Source of the DNA: Bretschneidera sinensis
Taxonomy: Eukaryota > Streptophyta > Magnoliopsida > Brassicales > Akaniaceae
DNA length: 64,000 nucleotides
Assembly (NCBI GenBank): GCA_023935145.1
Contig: CM043698.1
Span: 20,959,001 to 21,023,000 of the forward strand
Reading direction: 5' to 3'
Each line of letters starts with the position of its first letter. The first letter of the stretch is position 1. The notes under the pieces are model-generated. The model was given only the letters and a program-made list of their open reading frames with translations, was not told the origin of the DNA and made no database searches. The translations under genes and the position numbers were made by a program. Below, in pieces: positions 1-12,726 of the stretch.

Positions 1-473
1 AAAGAAGGCTAGGACCAGAAACCTATTACCATAAATTTCCTCCCACCTTTATATCTCTTCAATTTTATTTACAATAAAATCTTGGTGGGAGTGTCCCATT
101 TCCATCTTTATTTTGCATTTTCCTAATATTCTAACAGAATTTAATAAAGATGAAACTGATCAAATACCTCAAATTCGTAATGTGCATATAGACTGGACCT
201 CACAGCTGATTTAAAGTCCAAAAATCAGCACTCTGGAGAAAGAAGGCTAGGACCAGAATCCAGATTGGTGTTTTTTGAGAGCTCAAGCACAGTAATCTCC
301 TCCAGATAATTTAAAACAAAACAACCACTTGAAAGCTGGTTACCATCTGCTCCTTGCAAAGTGATTCTCTATCTAAGTCTAGAAATAAAGATCTGTATGT
401 GTTCTGAAGCTACACACATTAAGGAGATGGTCCTTTCAAGAAACAAACATGTCAAACATAATTTCATTGAAGT
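1..473. other. Left flank of the copia insertion, no gene recognised
   Basis: This stretch should be the continuation of the COQ5 intron or gene on the minus strand, but I find no further methyltransferase exon in it. A minus-strand open stretch of 46 codons (about 220-370) follows an acceptor-like ...tttgcaag and could be an exon of something else; I do not recognise it. A 20-bp direct repeat (1-20 and 239-258) lies here. The last five bases (469-473, gaagt) are the target-site duplication of the copia element. Confidence 0.4.
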
Positions 474-650
474 TGTTGAGAATCCTAATATGATTCCTAT
501 TATGTGTCCTAGTAGACCTAATTTATACTTATCTAATCAATGTATTATAATCCTATTAGATTTAATATTCATAGGTCTATCTATTGAACGACTGAATTGT
601 ATTCAAATTAATCAATAATACAGAATTCTTTTCAATTCTTCTTGTTAACT
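474..650 (+). repeat. 5' LTR of the copia element
   Basis: Starts TGTTGAG and ends TTAACT, where the 3' copy has TTAACA. It aligns with 5038-5219 along its whole length. Confidence 0.93.
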
Positions 651-662
651 TAGTATCAAAGC
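651..662 (+). other. Primer-binding site (initiator Met tRNA type)
   Basis: TAGTATCAAAGC directly follows the 5' LTR. It differs at two G-to-A positions from the common plant copia site TGGTATCAGAGC. Confidence 0.75.
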
Positions 663-785
663 AAGATCTCTCTTGGGATCCTAAATAATTTTTTTTCTCA
701 AAAAAAAATCTTGAGTACTGTTCAGGTACCGTTCACAAAAAAAAAGTTGTAAAAAAAGACAGCAGTTCAAAAAAAGGGCATTCCT

Positions 786-1145
786 ATGGCTTCAGATAAA
801 TCTGCTTTGGTGACTCAGGGTTGGCAAGGTGGTCGAGTTGAGGTTTTAGTAGTAAAGGACACGGCTTTAGTGAGTAATGGTAGAGGTGGTTATGAAATTG
901 GTGGTGGTAGTGATATATTTGTTGGTTGTGGTGGTGATCGTCGGGGTTCAGTTTGTCAATGTACTCACTGTCACCGTTATGGACATACTCAGAAGACACA
1001 TTGGCACTTGGTTGGTCGTCCCCTAGTTGCTAATGGTGTGACTTCTGATTCAGTTAAATGTGATACTGTGTTTTCAACTTCTACACCTTGGGTTCTTTAT
1101 TCTCCACCACAAAGCCAATGGCTAATTACAAAGAACGAAATCTAA
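786..1145 (+). pseudogene. copia gag remnant with altered zinc knuckle
   Basis: The 119-codon open stretch contains CTHCHRYGHTQKTHW, the plant copia gag zinc knuckle (CX2CX4HX4C) in which the last Cys has become His. The sequence just after it also fits this family. Gag would package the element RNA. The frame ends at 1145, where the reversed LINE begins, so protease and the start of integrase are gone. Non-functional. Confidence 0.7.
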
Positions 1146-1146
1146 A

Positions 1147-3545
1147 AAATCTAAAAGATCATCATTATTTATAAAGAAATTTCCTCTAACTCAAAACTTA
1201 AGAGTATTGAACCAACTATCTCTTATATTTACAATTGAACTTTCAAAATCTTCAAAGGCACTCCAATTCCTCTCTCTCTCCACACAATCCACCAAATCGA
1301 GTGAGAAAATAAAACTAAGGCCTTTTTTACTTCCTTGGAAGCTCTAACATTACTCCAAGCCTCAATTTCATCTCTCACGGACCCCGCCATCACCCAAGAG
1401 ACTCCCACAATTCTATAAGTCATTTCTCACAAGCGTCTAACAAAAGAGCATTCCACCAAAAGATGATAAACCAATTCGGCCTTCACTTTGCACATACAGC
1501 ATCTATTCACCATTATCTTCCCCCTCCTTTGAAGATTGTCGATAGTAAGAATTCTATCCCAAGAGGCCTCCCATACGAAAAAATAAACTTTCATGGGAGC
1601 CTGAACACGCCAAATTGCCTTCCAAGGATAATAAGGAAGCTCATTAGTGAGGCTTTTATCAATAAGAATATTATAAAAATCTTTTACCAAGAACCCTTTA
1701 TCCGGTCTTAGTTTCCATCTCATCTCATCCTCCCTCCCCATCGCTATCTTAGAAGAATAAAAGGCGTCCAAAAACTCCGCAACCCCCACAATTTCTCAAT
1801 CTTAAACATTACAAATAAAAGGCACTACCAAAGAGAATCCTTGGTTGGTCAAACAAGAGCTAACCTGAGCTTCTTTATCTCTCACCAAGTTAAAAATACA
1901 AGGAAATCTATCTTTTAAAAGGGTATTCCCACACCAAGTGTCGAACCAAAGCCTAGTCTTCGCTCCATTACCCAACGAAATCTCAATATAATTCCGAAAC
2001 TCCTTCCAACCTTTCCTAATATATTTCCACACTCCTACACCATAAGGTCCGCAAGGCTCCTTGGACATCCAACCATCAAGATCCGTCCCATATTTTGCCT
2101 CCTCCACAATAAAACTCCAAAGCCATTTGCCAAGTAGAGCTTTACTGAGCAAAGATAAAGATTTAATTCAAAAACCACATTTTTCCACAGGTTGCTTAAC
2201 TACATTCCAATTCACCAAGTGGTACTTGAACTCCTCCATTGTATTCCCCCAAAGGAATCTTCTTTGGATACTTTCCAATCTCTTGGCCACCGAACTAGGG
2301 ATGGGAAAAAGAGAAAAGTAGATCAGAAGGCTAGAAAGAGATCTTATGATGAGTGAGTCTACCCCTTTTAGAAAGGGAGTGATTCTTCTACCTAGCCAAA
2401 CGGTTCTCAAACTTCTTCACAACCGGATTCCAAAAGTTTTTGTCTTTGAAACCCGAGAGGAAGACCAAGGTACGTGGTAAGAAGCGAACCCAACTTACAC
2501 CCCAGTAAACTAGCAAGGAGACTCCCATTACCACTTCCACCAAAAGGGATTAAAACACTTTTGCCAAGATTAACCTTAAGACTCGACATTGCCTCGAAAC
2601 AAAGGATGAATCCCCAAAGATGCAAAATTTGAGTGGAATCAGTCCTGCAAAAAACAATTGTATCGTCGACAAAAAGGTGGTAAACATTAACGGTACCATC
2701 AACTCCTCCTACTTTGACGTCAGACAATAAACCCATTTCAACCCCTTTCATCAACATCTTACTTAAAGCCTCCATAACCAAAGAGAATAAGAACAGAGAT
2801 AGAGGATCTCCTTGCCTTAACCCTCTAGAAGCTCGAAAGAAACCGGATGGACACCCGTTAACCAATATAGAAAAGGAAGTAGAGGGCATACACTTAAAAA
2901 TCCACTTGCACCATCTCTCCCCAAACCCCATGTGATTTAATAAATAGATGACAAAACTCCAACAAACATGGTCATACGCTTTTTCCATATCAAGTTTGCA
3001 GATACCTCCCCTCCAATCTTCAACTGAGCATCCACCACTTCATTGGCTTTCAACATCCAATATTTGTCTTCCCTTAATAAAAGCATTCTGTATAGAACTC
3101 ACCACTCCTATCAATCTAGAGATTACCACCTTCGAAATAAGTTTGTAAATGCAGCCCACTAGACTAATGGGTCTGAAATCTCTGATGTTAGACGCTCCTT
3201 TCTTCTTCGGAATCAGAATGACAACTCCTATCAATCTAGAGGTTACCACCTTCGAAATAAGTTTGTAAATGCAACCCACTAGACTAATGGGTCTAAAATC
3301 TCTGATGTTAGACGCTCCTTTCTTCTTCGGAATCAGAGTGACAAAGTGTTATTTAGACTGCTCACAAACTCCCCCGAAGCATAAAACTCCTCAAAAAGTC
3401 TAACAACATCTCCCTTAAATCACCTCCCAATCATGAGTTAAGAAAGACATCGTAAAGCCATTAGGACCCGGGGCTTTATCTCCATCACACTCCTTCAGGG
3501 CGGCAAGAATTTCTCAGTCATCCTCCTTACTAATGGATCTACAAC
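1147..3545 (-). mobile_element. 5'-truncated LINE nested in the copia element
   Basis: Minus-strand frames show a plant non-LTR retrotransposon: the start of the reverse transcriptase domain (about 3550-3100, with DKAPGPNGF and DFRPISLVG motifs), the central RT with GLRQGDPLS and the catalytic FVDD (2407-2988), and the C-terminal zinc-binding zf-RVT region (1229-1789, with CCMCK...H...C). The endonuclease and ORF1 are absent, as expected for 5' truncation. It interrupts copia between gag and integrase, so it arrived after the copia. Frames are broken in several places. Ends are approximate: I could not find a target duplication or a clear poly-A tail. It holds a 120-bp tandem duplication. Confidence 0.85.
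3105..3344 (-). repeat. 120-bp tandem duplication inside the LINE RT
   Basis: Positions 3105-3224 and 3225-3344 match base for base except for a few substitutions, with a period of exactly 120 bp. Because 120 is divisible by three, the duplicated RT block ([15 protein letters not shown]...) stays in frame. Confidence 0.93.
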
Positions 3546-3559
3546 CATTGTTAGTGGTA

Positions 3560-4104
3560 CTTGCACTGTCCATCCTAGTTCTTCTGTGTCTTTATCATCC
3601 ATATTTTATGCTCCTTTTTCTCATAATAATTTTTTATCTGTTAGTTAGCTTACACTAAAGAAGTTAGTCCCGGCTTTGAATCATATTTCATCTTTGGAGT
3701 GTGAGTCATGTCGATTGGGTAAGCATCATCGTGTGTCCTTTCCTTCCCGCATTAATAAATGTGTCTAGTCCTTTTATGTTAGTACATTCTGATGTTTGGG
3801 GTCCGAGTCGTATCTTCTAAACTTGGCTTTCGGTATTTTGTTACTTTTGTGGATAATTATTCTAGACTCACCTGACTTTATTTAATGAAAGACTGTTCTG
3901 AATCATTTTCTATTTTTTGTGCCTTTTGTGCTGAAGTGAGAATCCAATTTAATTCGTCTTTCAAAATCCTTCGTAGTGATAATGCGCATGAGTATTGTCC
4001 AGATCCTTTTACTACTTTCATGACCAATTCTGCCATCATCCATCAGTCATCTTGCTCTCATACATCTCAAGTTGAGAGTTATACTGATGCAGATTGGGTT
4101 AGCT
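3560..4104 (+). pseudogene. copia integrase remnant fused to an RNase H fragment
   Basis: The translated stretch reads as a copia pre-integrase zinc region (LECESCRLGKHHRVSFPS, about 3695-3755) and then part of the integrase core (HSDVWGPS, and RSDNAHEY at about 3970-4000). At about 4070 the text jumps to QVESYTDADW, which belongs to RNase H and recurs at 4554-4586. Several stops and at least one frameshift lie between. Integrase would insert the cDNA; this copy cannot. Confidence 0.75.
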
Positions 4105-4127
4105 TTTTTTTAGATGACAAAGTATGA

Positions 4128-4752
4128 ATTCTGGCACTGAAACAATTCTTGAGTACTAAATTTCAAACAAAAGATTTAGGAAAATTGAGATACTTCTTGG
4201 CTATCAAGATTGCTAGATCTCGTCATGATGATTTTTTGTCTTAGTGTAAATATGTTCTTGATTTGTTGAATGATATTGTTAGGGTGTAAGCCTATAGATA
4301 ATCTTATGCATCCAAACATAAAACTTGCAATTAATCAAGGTGAATTATTATCTTATCCAGGGTGATATAGGCGTTTGGTTGGGAAATTAAATTATTTAAC
4401 TATTACTAGACCTGATATTTCATTTGCAACAAGTGTGGTTAATCAATTTCTCGATGCTCCACGAATTAGTCATTGGGATGTTATTATTCGAATCTTGAGA
4501 TATCTTAAGAGTGCTCATGGTCGCGGTTTACTTTATCAAAATCATGGTCATGCTCAAGTTGAGGGTTATACTGATGCAGATTGGACCGATTCTCCATCTA
4601 ATAGGAGATCCACTATTGAGTATTGTGTATTTGTTGGAGGTAATTTAGTATCATGGAAAAGTAAGAAACAAACTGCGGTGACTAGATCAAGTATTGAGTC
4701 CGAATATAGAGCAATGGCGCATACTACCTGTGAGATGATTTGGCTAAAATAG
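4128..4752 (+). pseudogene. copia reverse transcriptase C-terminus and RNase H remnant
   Basis: From 4128 the sequence encodes the end of copia RT (LKQFLSTKFQTKDLGKLRYFL) and from 4375 a frame through GKLNYLTITRPDISFA and TDADWTDSPSNRRST into the RNase H segment with SWKSKKQTAVTRSSIESEY, closing at a stop after WLK (4750-4752). The catalytic YVDD part of RT is missing, so an internal deletion removed most of RT. Further RNase H sequence continues with stops to about 4990. Confidence 0.82.
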
Positions 4753-5037
4753 TTGTTAGCGGAACTTGAGATTAACTAGTCAAGTCCTATGAGCTTGGTG
4801 TGTGACAATAAGCAGCTATTTATATTGCAAATAATCCAGTGTTTCATGAGAGAACTAAACATATTGAAGTTTATTGTCATATTGTTTAGGAAAAGTTTCT
4901 GCAAAATCTGTTAAGTACCAGACATGTCAACATATCAGTTAGCAGATTTATTTACTAAACCATTGGATGGTTCTCAAGTTAGATTTATTTGTAACAAGTT
5001 GGGTGCATATGATATCTATGCTCCAACTTGGGGGGAG

Positions 5038-5219
5038 TGTTGAGAATCCTAATAGGATTCCTATTATTTGTCCTAGTAGACCTGGTTTATGTTTATCATA
5101 TCTAATCAATGTATCCTAATCCTATTAGATTTAATATTCATAGGTCTATATATTAGACGATTGAATTGTATTCAAATTAATCAATGATCCAGAATTCTTT
5201 TCAATTCTTCTTGTTAACA
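5038..5219 (+). repeat. 3' LTR of the copia element
   Basis: It follows the purine tract at about 5028-5037, begins TGTTGAGAATCC and ends TTGTTAACA. The flanking gaagt at 5220-5224 matches the five bases before the 5' LTR. Confidence 0.95.
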
Positions 5220-5270
5220 GAAGTTATCACAAAAAACATTCAACATGATTATCACGCAAGGTAAACTAAC

Positions 5271-6171
<901 letters not shown>

Positions 6172-7861
6172 GGCTCCTACATAGAAATTCATCCAGTTAG
6201 AAGAAAATTCTCATCAACTGTAAAAAATTTAAACTACTATCATACGGATCACAAATTATCAAGATTCTCTAATTCGATTTTGAAAAATTAATAAACTCAA
6301 AGCAGCCAAAATGATTATATATTTGCACTTACCACGCCACAATATTAACTCGATCAGAAAATGATCATTCAAAATAAAATAGGTTCCCAGAAAATGAGAA
6401 AAGTTACCATGTACAGTTCAATAGAGCCGGATTTATGGACATCATCGGCCAATCTCAGTTCAAAATAGAATCAAAAAAATCAATAACAAAAAACAAAAGA
6501 GATGAGATGCATTTAGAGAGAGAATCTTAAATGAAAAAGAAATAATTAAATGATTCTGAATTACAAAAACTACCAAATATTTGAAGAGAACCTGAAACAT
6601 TTGTAGGTTTCCTCACTTTTTTTTGTTGCCATCTTCTCCTCAACGTTTTGTTGATTTCAAACCGACTTCTGCTTGCTGCATCTTCCCTGACCCTTGGCCA
6701 ACACTTCACATAGACTCTTTACTTATATAAATCAATGGAAGATCTGATCAGATCTTGTGAATAAAGATTTTGTCGATGGATGCTAGAACCAGCTACAAAG
6801 AAGAAATTCTCTTCCATATAGGCAATACCCAATTTGAAAAAGAAACAAAGTGTAAGGGAAAAGAAGAGAAGGGCTGAGGCTGGAGCTAAAGAACAATAAA
6901 CACCATGGGGTGGGGTATAAAAGCAAAAGAAAACACACAGGTTCACTAATCAGCCTCTAATCAGATGGCAAAACGCACAGCATAACTAAACATCCCCCCT
7001 TCCCCTCTTCTTAGAATGGACATGTGGCACAATGCTGGTTGCAGGAGGCAACTATATATATATATATATATATGACTGATAAAAATATAAAGTTTGAAAT
7101 GATTTCCAAACAAGCATTTCCCTCTAATTTTATCCTGGGTAAGTCAACACAAAACCATACATTGCTGCCAACCAAAATGGATCAAGCATTAAAGAGAATC
7201 AGAAATCATATTAGAAGACAAACAGTCTACAAATACAAACTACAAAATAGGAGGTCTAGAATCGGAACATCCATTTCATGTGAACACATAATATGTATGA
7301 TTAAAAACCTACAAAGGTGCACTTCGCATCATTCAAAATATTTTTGAACAATCCACCACATATTAAAGACAACTTGTAAAGAACCTTTTGCCCTATGTCT
7401 CTATCAAGAACCTTTTGATAAAGAAGACCTTTATAGAACCAAAATATCATAAAGCTGGCTAAAAGAAGTATAAGTTCCATTTTAAAATATTGAAAGTTCC
7501 TCATATGTTATGCATTTAGCTATTAAAAGAAGAGATACCACAACATAACTGAAGGTACAACAAGAAAATATGAAAAAAAATTCAATGCCCAATTCCTCTT
7601 AACCTCTATGCGTACTTTCGGCAAGAAAAAGTAATAGAAGAATTTTGACACCTTGGACATCTTCAGAAATTGACTAAAACAGAGAGCCATATCCACCTCC
7701 TCACTTCAAAAGCTTTACAAGCCTGCTTTATCATCAGCAAATGAAGCCCTGCCTCCACAACAGTCAAACATGGTATATATCAGAAATAAATAAATAAACT
7801 ATAAGCAACCAATAAGGCAACAAACTTTTGTAAGGAAAAAGAGATGGAAAGCTCACCCATC
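6172..7861. other. Spacer between the COQ5-like and FGAM synthase genes
   Basis: This contains the 5' flank of the COQ5-like gene and the 3' flank of the FGAM synthase gene. A 60-codon minus-strand open stretch (6527-6709) could be leader sequence but matches nothing I know. A (TA)n run is at 7053-7073. No other gene is visible. Confidence 0.5.
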
Positions 7862-10800
7862 TTAAGAACACCAATCTCTGGCATTTTGGAACATCTTTAA
7901 CCATGGGCTAGGCCCTTTCTTGTCCACATTCCAGTGCTTTGGGTACCACGGGAATTGCCACATCAAGAAACAACGTTCTGGATGAGGCATCATGGCAAGA
8001 TGTCTCCCATCAGGTGAACAAATTGCTGCCACTCCCAAGGGAGAACCGTTAACATTGAAGGGGTAAACTTCCGTTGGATTCCCATCATCATCACAATATC
8101 TTAGCGGGGCCAAGTTTGAGTGAAGCATACGATCTAGAACGCCATCATCAGGGAAGTATGCCCTTCCCTCACCGTGGGCAGCCCACACACCCAACGTGCT
8201 GTCCTCCATTCCTTTAAACATTATAGCAGGCGTATCCTTTATTGTCACACTTGTGAAACGGCATTCAAACCGTCCTGACTCATTGTGAACAAACCTCGGC
8301 TGTGAAGGGTCCCCACCAGCACCAAGTGCACCCCCGATTTGGGGGCCTGGAACCCACCCTAACAGAGCCATCAACTGACACCCATTGCAAACACCCAGAC
8401 TGAAAGTGTCTGGCCTTCTGTAGAATTCCTGAAATTGATTTAGAAGGGGCTGATTGAAACGTATGGAAGCAGACCAACCTTTTGCGGAATCAAGCACATC
8501 AGCATAGCTAAAACCTCCAACAAAGGCAATTCCACGGAACTCATTCAGAGTGATAACTCCATTAAGAAGATCTGACATTGTAACATCCCAGGGTTCAAAA
8601 CCAGCAGCATAAAATGCTGCAGACATTTCTCTATCTCCGTTACTTCCTTCCTCTCGAATCACAGCTACTTTCGGTTTTAAAGATGCAGTCATATATTTCT
8701 TATCTGTAAAGGAAGGAGTGAAAGACAACATCCATGAAGGTTCATGCCTGAACTTCAATCCTTCTTTCTCTAACTCCACACAAGATGCCAACCTTTGGAA
8801 CTTTTCCAGCTGAAAACTGGTATCCTCCCACATGCCTCTAAGGAAAGAAGTTTTCTTATTCAAATGAGCAACCCCATCAACTTTTAAGTCTATCAAGGGT
8901 GAGGCAGTGACTTGTCCAATGATCTCAGCAGAAATGCCTGCACCACTAAGCTTTCCCATTACAGTATCCAAGTTATTCTTGCTAACCTCAAGAATAAGAC
9001 CAAGCTCCTCTGCAAAAAGAGTCTCGAAGAGGCTATTCCCTTTTGAAGTCAGGTCCAAGATAAAGCCCTGATTTCCAGCAAAAGCCATCTCCATGGCACA
9101 TATTAGTAGCCCACCGTCACTGATATCATGACCAGAAGAGATCAGTTCATCTGCAAAAAGGTCCTGAATGCCCTCAAAAACTCTTTTAAGGTAAGAAACA
9201 TCCTCAAGATCAGGGCACTCATCCCCAACTTGGTCAAAAACCTGAGCTAGTGCAGATCCACCTAACCGCCGCTTTCCCTTTGCCAGATCAACATGAAGCA
9301 AAACACCATCATCTCCTAACTTCAAATCCGGAGTCACTGTTTTTGTTATGTCGGGACAAGTGACATAGACACTAATTACAAGATTTCCAGGAGCCTTAAC
9401 AACCTCATCACCTGCATAGGCTGCCATGGAAAGACTGTCCTTCCCTCCATCAATAGCAATACCCAGTTCAATCATAGCTTCTGAAAGAGCTGTAGCAGCA
9501 TCATACATAGATGCTCCTTCCCCATCAAGCTTGGCAGCATACATCCAATTCCCACTCGCTTTAACATCAGAAAGAGATGTAACCTTTGCCCAAACCAGAT
9601 TTGTCAGGGCTTCTCCAACAGCCAATCTTGCCATTGCTTTTGGATCAATCAGCCCTTTGATTGGCTGCTCCCCAATGGCACATGCGCCTCCAGTCAAGTC
9701 AGTATATGTCTGAGCAATGACTGCAACATCAGCAAGAGTAATTTGCAAAGCGCCAACAGTTTGTTGCTGTGCAACAAGGCCTGTTACGCACCTATCCACT
9801 TTTGTTGTCAAGAACCGTTTTGAACAGACTGATGGAAGTGTCAGTACCCTCTTCAAAGAATCCATCAATGTGATCCCAGGAGCAATGTCAAGTGGCTCTC
9901 GAGCATTAACAACCCGGTGGAATTCAAAGGATTTCTGAGGCATGTCACCAAGCACTTTCTCAAGCTCAAGATCCACAGCTGGACGAGGTGGAGAGAGCCC
10001 ACTTGAACGGCATTTTTCAATAGCCTTGCTGTCAACTAAAACAATACGTCCCTCCCCGCTAATTGTTCCAATAACAGCCATTGAAACCCTTTCTCTTTCA
10101 CAGATAGATTGTAACTGGTCGCGACTTTCAGGCTTAACCAAGATTGCATCTTGCTCCTGATATTCTGCACCCCATATCTCCAAAACAGACATAGTGTGAT
10201 CACCAACTACAATTGCCCGTATGTCAATCTCAGCACCCTTTGGATAAATTATTTCTTTAACAACATTACAGTTCCCACCAGCTCCCTGATCATGAATGCT
10301 GATAATTGGGTTCGTCTCCCCCATTTCAATGCAGGCACGAACAACACGATACAGTTTCTGAGCCATCTCAGCATCTCCACGCTGTACAGCATTAAAATCA
10401 AGCTCTGCATCATTCTGGCCACTAACCATGCTTGACGCAGCCCCTCCTCCCATTCCAATACGATATGCAGGGCCGCCAATCTTTACAACCAGCATTCCAA
10501 TATCAGGCTCCTCTTTAGATATATGAGTGTGATCAATCTGCCCAATCCCTCCACTAAACATGATTGGCTTCAACCATTCCCGTCTTTCCCCGTTAGGGAG
10601 TCTCATCCCAAAGGTTCTAGTGTAGCCTTGAATCAAGGGTTCTCCAAATTTATTCCCATAGTCTGATGCACCATTGCTAGAATCAAGGAGGATCTGCAAA
10701 GGAGATGACAAGTTTGACGGATATTTGAAAGATAAATCTTCCCATGGTGCATAAGACCCCTCTATACCGAGATTCCCAACACAGTAACCAGCAGTAGCTG

Positions 10801-12344
10801 CAACAACAAAAGACCCCCTTCCTGTTGCATGGGTATCCCTAATTCTCCCCCCTGCACCTGTCTCCGCGCCAGGATAAGGTGCTACTGCACATGGAAAATT
10901 ATGGGTCTCAGCTGTAAATAAAATGTCAAGATCACATATTGTTTCATTTAATAAACTTGTCAAACCAGGTTGCACTGGTCGCAGTTGATTCACAAGGAAG
11001 CCTTTTATAGCGCTTGAGTTATCCTTGAAGCCGATGACTGAGTTATTTGGGTTTGCCTGCAATGTGCTCTTCACAATCTGCATCAGGGTCCTATTCATGG
11101 GTTGTCCATCAATAAAAACCTTTCCAGTAAAAAACCAGTGTCTGCTGTGCTCACTATTAGACTGCGCGATATCAAACAGCTCCACAGTTGTTGGATTACG
11201 CTTAATGTCCTCCCTGAACAACCTAGTGTAATACTGCAAATCTTGCTCATCAAAAGCTAAACCCATTTCCTGATTGATTTCTTGCAATGCCGCCTGACCC
11301 CTCTCCATGACAGGCACATAACAAACTTCATCTGGAACCACACTGGTCTTAAAGGATGTAAGCTTCTGGGGATACAGACACTCAGTCATTCGATCATGAA
11401 CCATAGCAGCAAACTCATTAATCTGATTTTCCAACAATGCACCTTTACTATATAACAGATACCTTCTCGACCTCTCCAAGCGGGTCACCTCTGTCAACCC
11501 ACATGCTTGGCATATCGATACAGCATTAGCAGACCATGCAGTTGTGAAAGACAACCTAGGTCCAACTTCAATAATCACAACATTCAATCCTTCTTGCCTC
11601 TTCTTCTCAAGAAAACTAGTGGTCCCCAAATTCTCTGGCTCATATGTTTCTTGAAGAAGCCACTTAAGAACCAAAAGCTTTTCTCCCGAAATCTCTGAAT
11701 CAAGCCCAATATTAAAACATTGTTCAGTTTTCAAACCAACAATCTGATTCGAGATTTTAGTTTGAATTGATTCGAGAAGTTCAGCATTTGCACTTTCTTG
11801 AATCAATGGGATCCGATAAAAATGTATAACTTCTACTGAAGGCTTTTCAATCAAGCTAGGTTGCTCATCAACTGAACTTGTCACACCACCAGAAACAACA
11901 GCTCTAGGCTTCAATTGAGCAGAATACTTCAATGAAACACATTTTCTACTAGATACACCGACCCTTGAGCTTGGATTTCTAAGCCTACCCCATAGCAAGT
12001 GGCTCCGTTTAATCAGAGAATTTCTCTGCAAAAACAGAGCTTGCCTATGGGTGCCCTGAAATGAAAATTCAGAGAAAATTTACTAGCTTAAACAATAACC
12101 TTAGAAAGAACCTAAAAAAGGAGTTAAAGGCTTGTCTGATTTCTGAAAAATGAGTAGTATTTAAGAAGAATATCGTAACCAATATCAGTCTCATTCAAGA
12201 TTTACCTAAATTCAGAAGACGAACAACAAAAAACAAAATTTCCAGTACAATTTCTAGATTATTCGTGGCAACCAAAGAGAGAATGATAATTCAAAAACTC
12301 ACTCGTAAGAAATCGGATGCTGTAATTTCCCTGACACCAGCCAT
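7862..12344 (-). CDS. PUR4: Phosphoribosylformylglycinamidine synthase (FGAM synthase)
   Basis: This enzyme makes FGAM from FGAR, glutamine and ATP in step four of purine synthesis; in plants it is in plastids and mitochondria. The main exon is 12055-7862. A small first coding exon at 12344-12303 supplies the ATG and 14 residues (MAGVREITASDFLR), joined in phase 0 through GT-AG, giving 1411 residues, close to other plant copies. The N-terminal ~60 residues are Arg/Ser-rich, as in a transit peptide. Then come the PurS-like and linker region, the synthetase halves (NSEHSRHWF near 316, AETHNFPCAVAPYPGAETGA near 397, IDGGKDS near 884), and a class I glutamine amidotransferase domain from about 1140. 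Its GVCNGCQ nucleophile Cys is near 1237 and PHPER His/Glu near 1372/1374. All key residues are present and the frame is unbroken. A start at 12031 would be TTG and is rejected. Confidence 0.97.
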
Positions 12345-12357
12345 TCCGACAACCTGA

Positions 12358-12726
12358 GCACAAAATACAAGAGAACACCGGTGATTTACAAGAAGGAAAA
12401 AAAAAACTAAACACTTACCATTAGTTTGATATTCTCCTAGGAAAAGTTATCACACGATATTGTCCAGTGAAACAGAAGCCTAAGAACTTGAAAACGTTAC
12501 ATGTTAACATAAAGGAAATTGATCAAACACGAAAAGATATTAATATGAAAGAGGAAAGAGGAAAGAGGAAAATGATTACCCTTAAGCCCTGTAGCAGCGA
12601 TTGCCCAGTGAACTGAGACGGAGAGAGTAATCCTGAACTAGGGTTTTTGTGCAGGAATAAAAACCCTACTTAGTCCTTTTAAGACCTCTAAGCCGAGTAG
12701 CAGCGATTGCCCAGTGAACTGAGACT
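12358..12726 (-). promoter_or_regulatory. 5' UTR with intron, telo-box and duplicated segment of PUR4
   Basis: A leader intron probably runs from the donor at about 12580 (..TTAAGG/GTAATC) to the acceptor at about 12358 (..GCTCAG/GTTGTC), just upstream of the ATG at 12344. A telo-box, AAACCCTAG on the minus strand, is at 12638-12646; such boxes are common near transcription starts of growth-linked plant genes. A 29-bp segment is perfectly repeated at 12591-12619 and 12697-12725, 106 bp apart. The transcription start is inferred to be near 12640-12670. Confidence 0.6.

Larger units (their letters stand above)
474..5219 (+). mobile_element. Ty1/copia LTR retrotransposon, defective, with nested LINE
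   Basis: Two direct LTRs start TGTTGAGAATCC and end TTGTTAAC(A/T). The 5' LTR is 474-650 (177 bp) and the 3' LTR 5038-5219 (182 bp); most of the difference is one 5-bp gain. A 5-bp target duplication gaagt lies at 469-473 and 5220-5224. A primer-binding site close to initiator-Met tRNA (TAGTATCAAAGC, 651-662, two changes from TGGTATCAGAGC) follows the 5' LTR, and a purine tract ttggggggag precedes the 3' LTR. Inside are relics of gag, integrase, reverse transcriptase and RNase H in copia order, all broken by stops and deletions, plus a reversed LINE at about 1147-3545. The element sits in an intron of the COQ5-like gene and cannot move by itself. Confidence 0.95.

Noticed and set aside
361..618. 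85-codon plus-strand frame at the left of the copia
   Set aside because: It runs across the 5' LTR and has no recognisable domain.
12029..12031. PUR4 start at 12031
   Set aside because: The codon is TTG and the frame stays open upstream to an intron acceptor at 12056; the ATG exon at 12344 fits phase and family.
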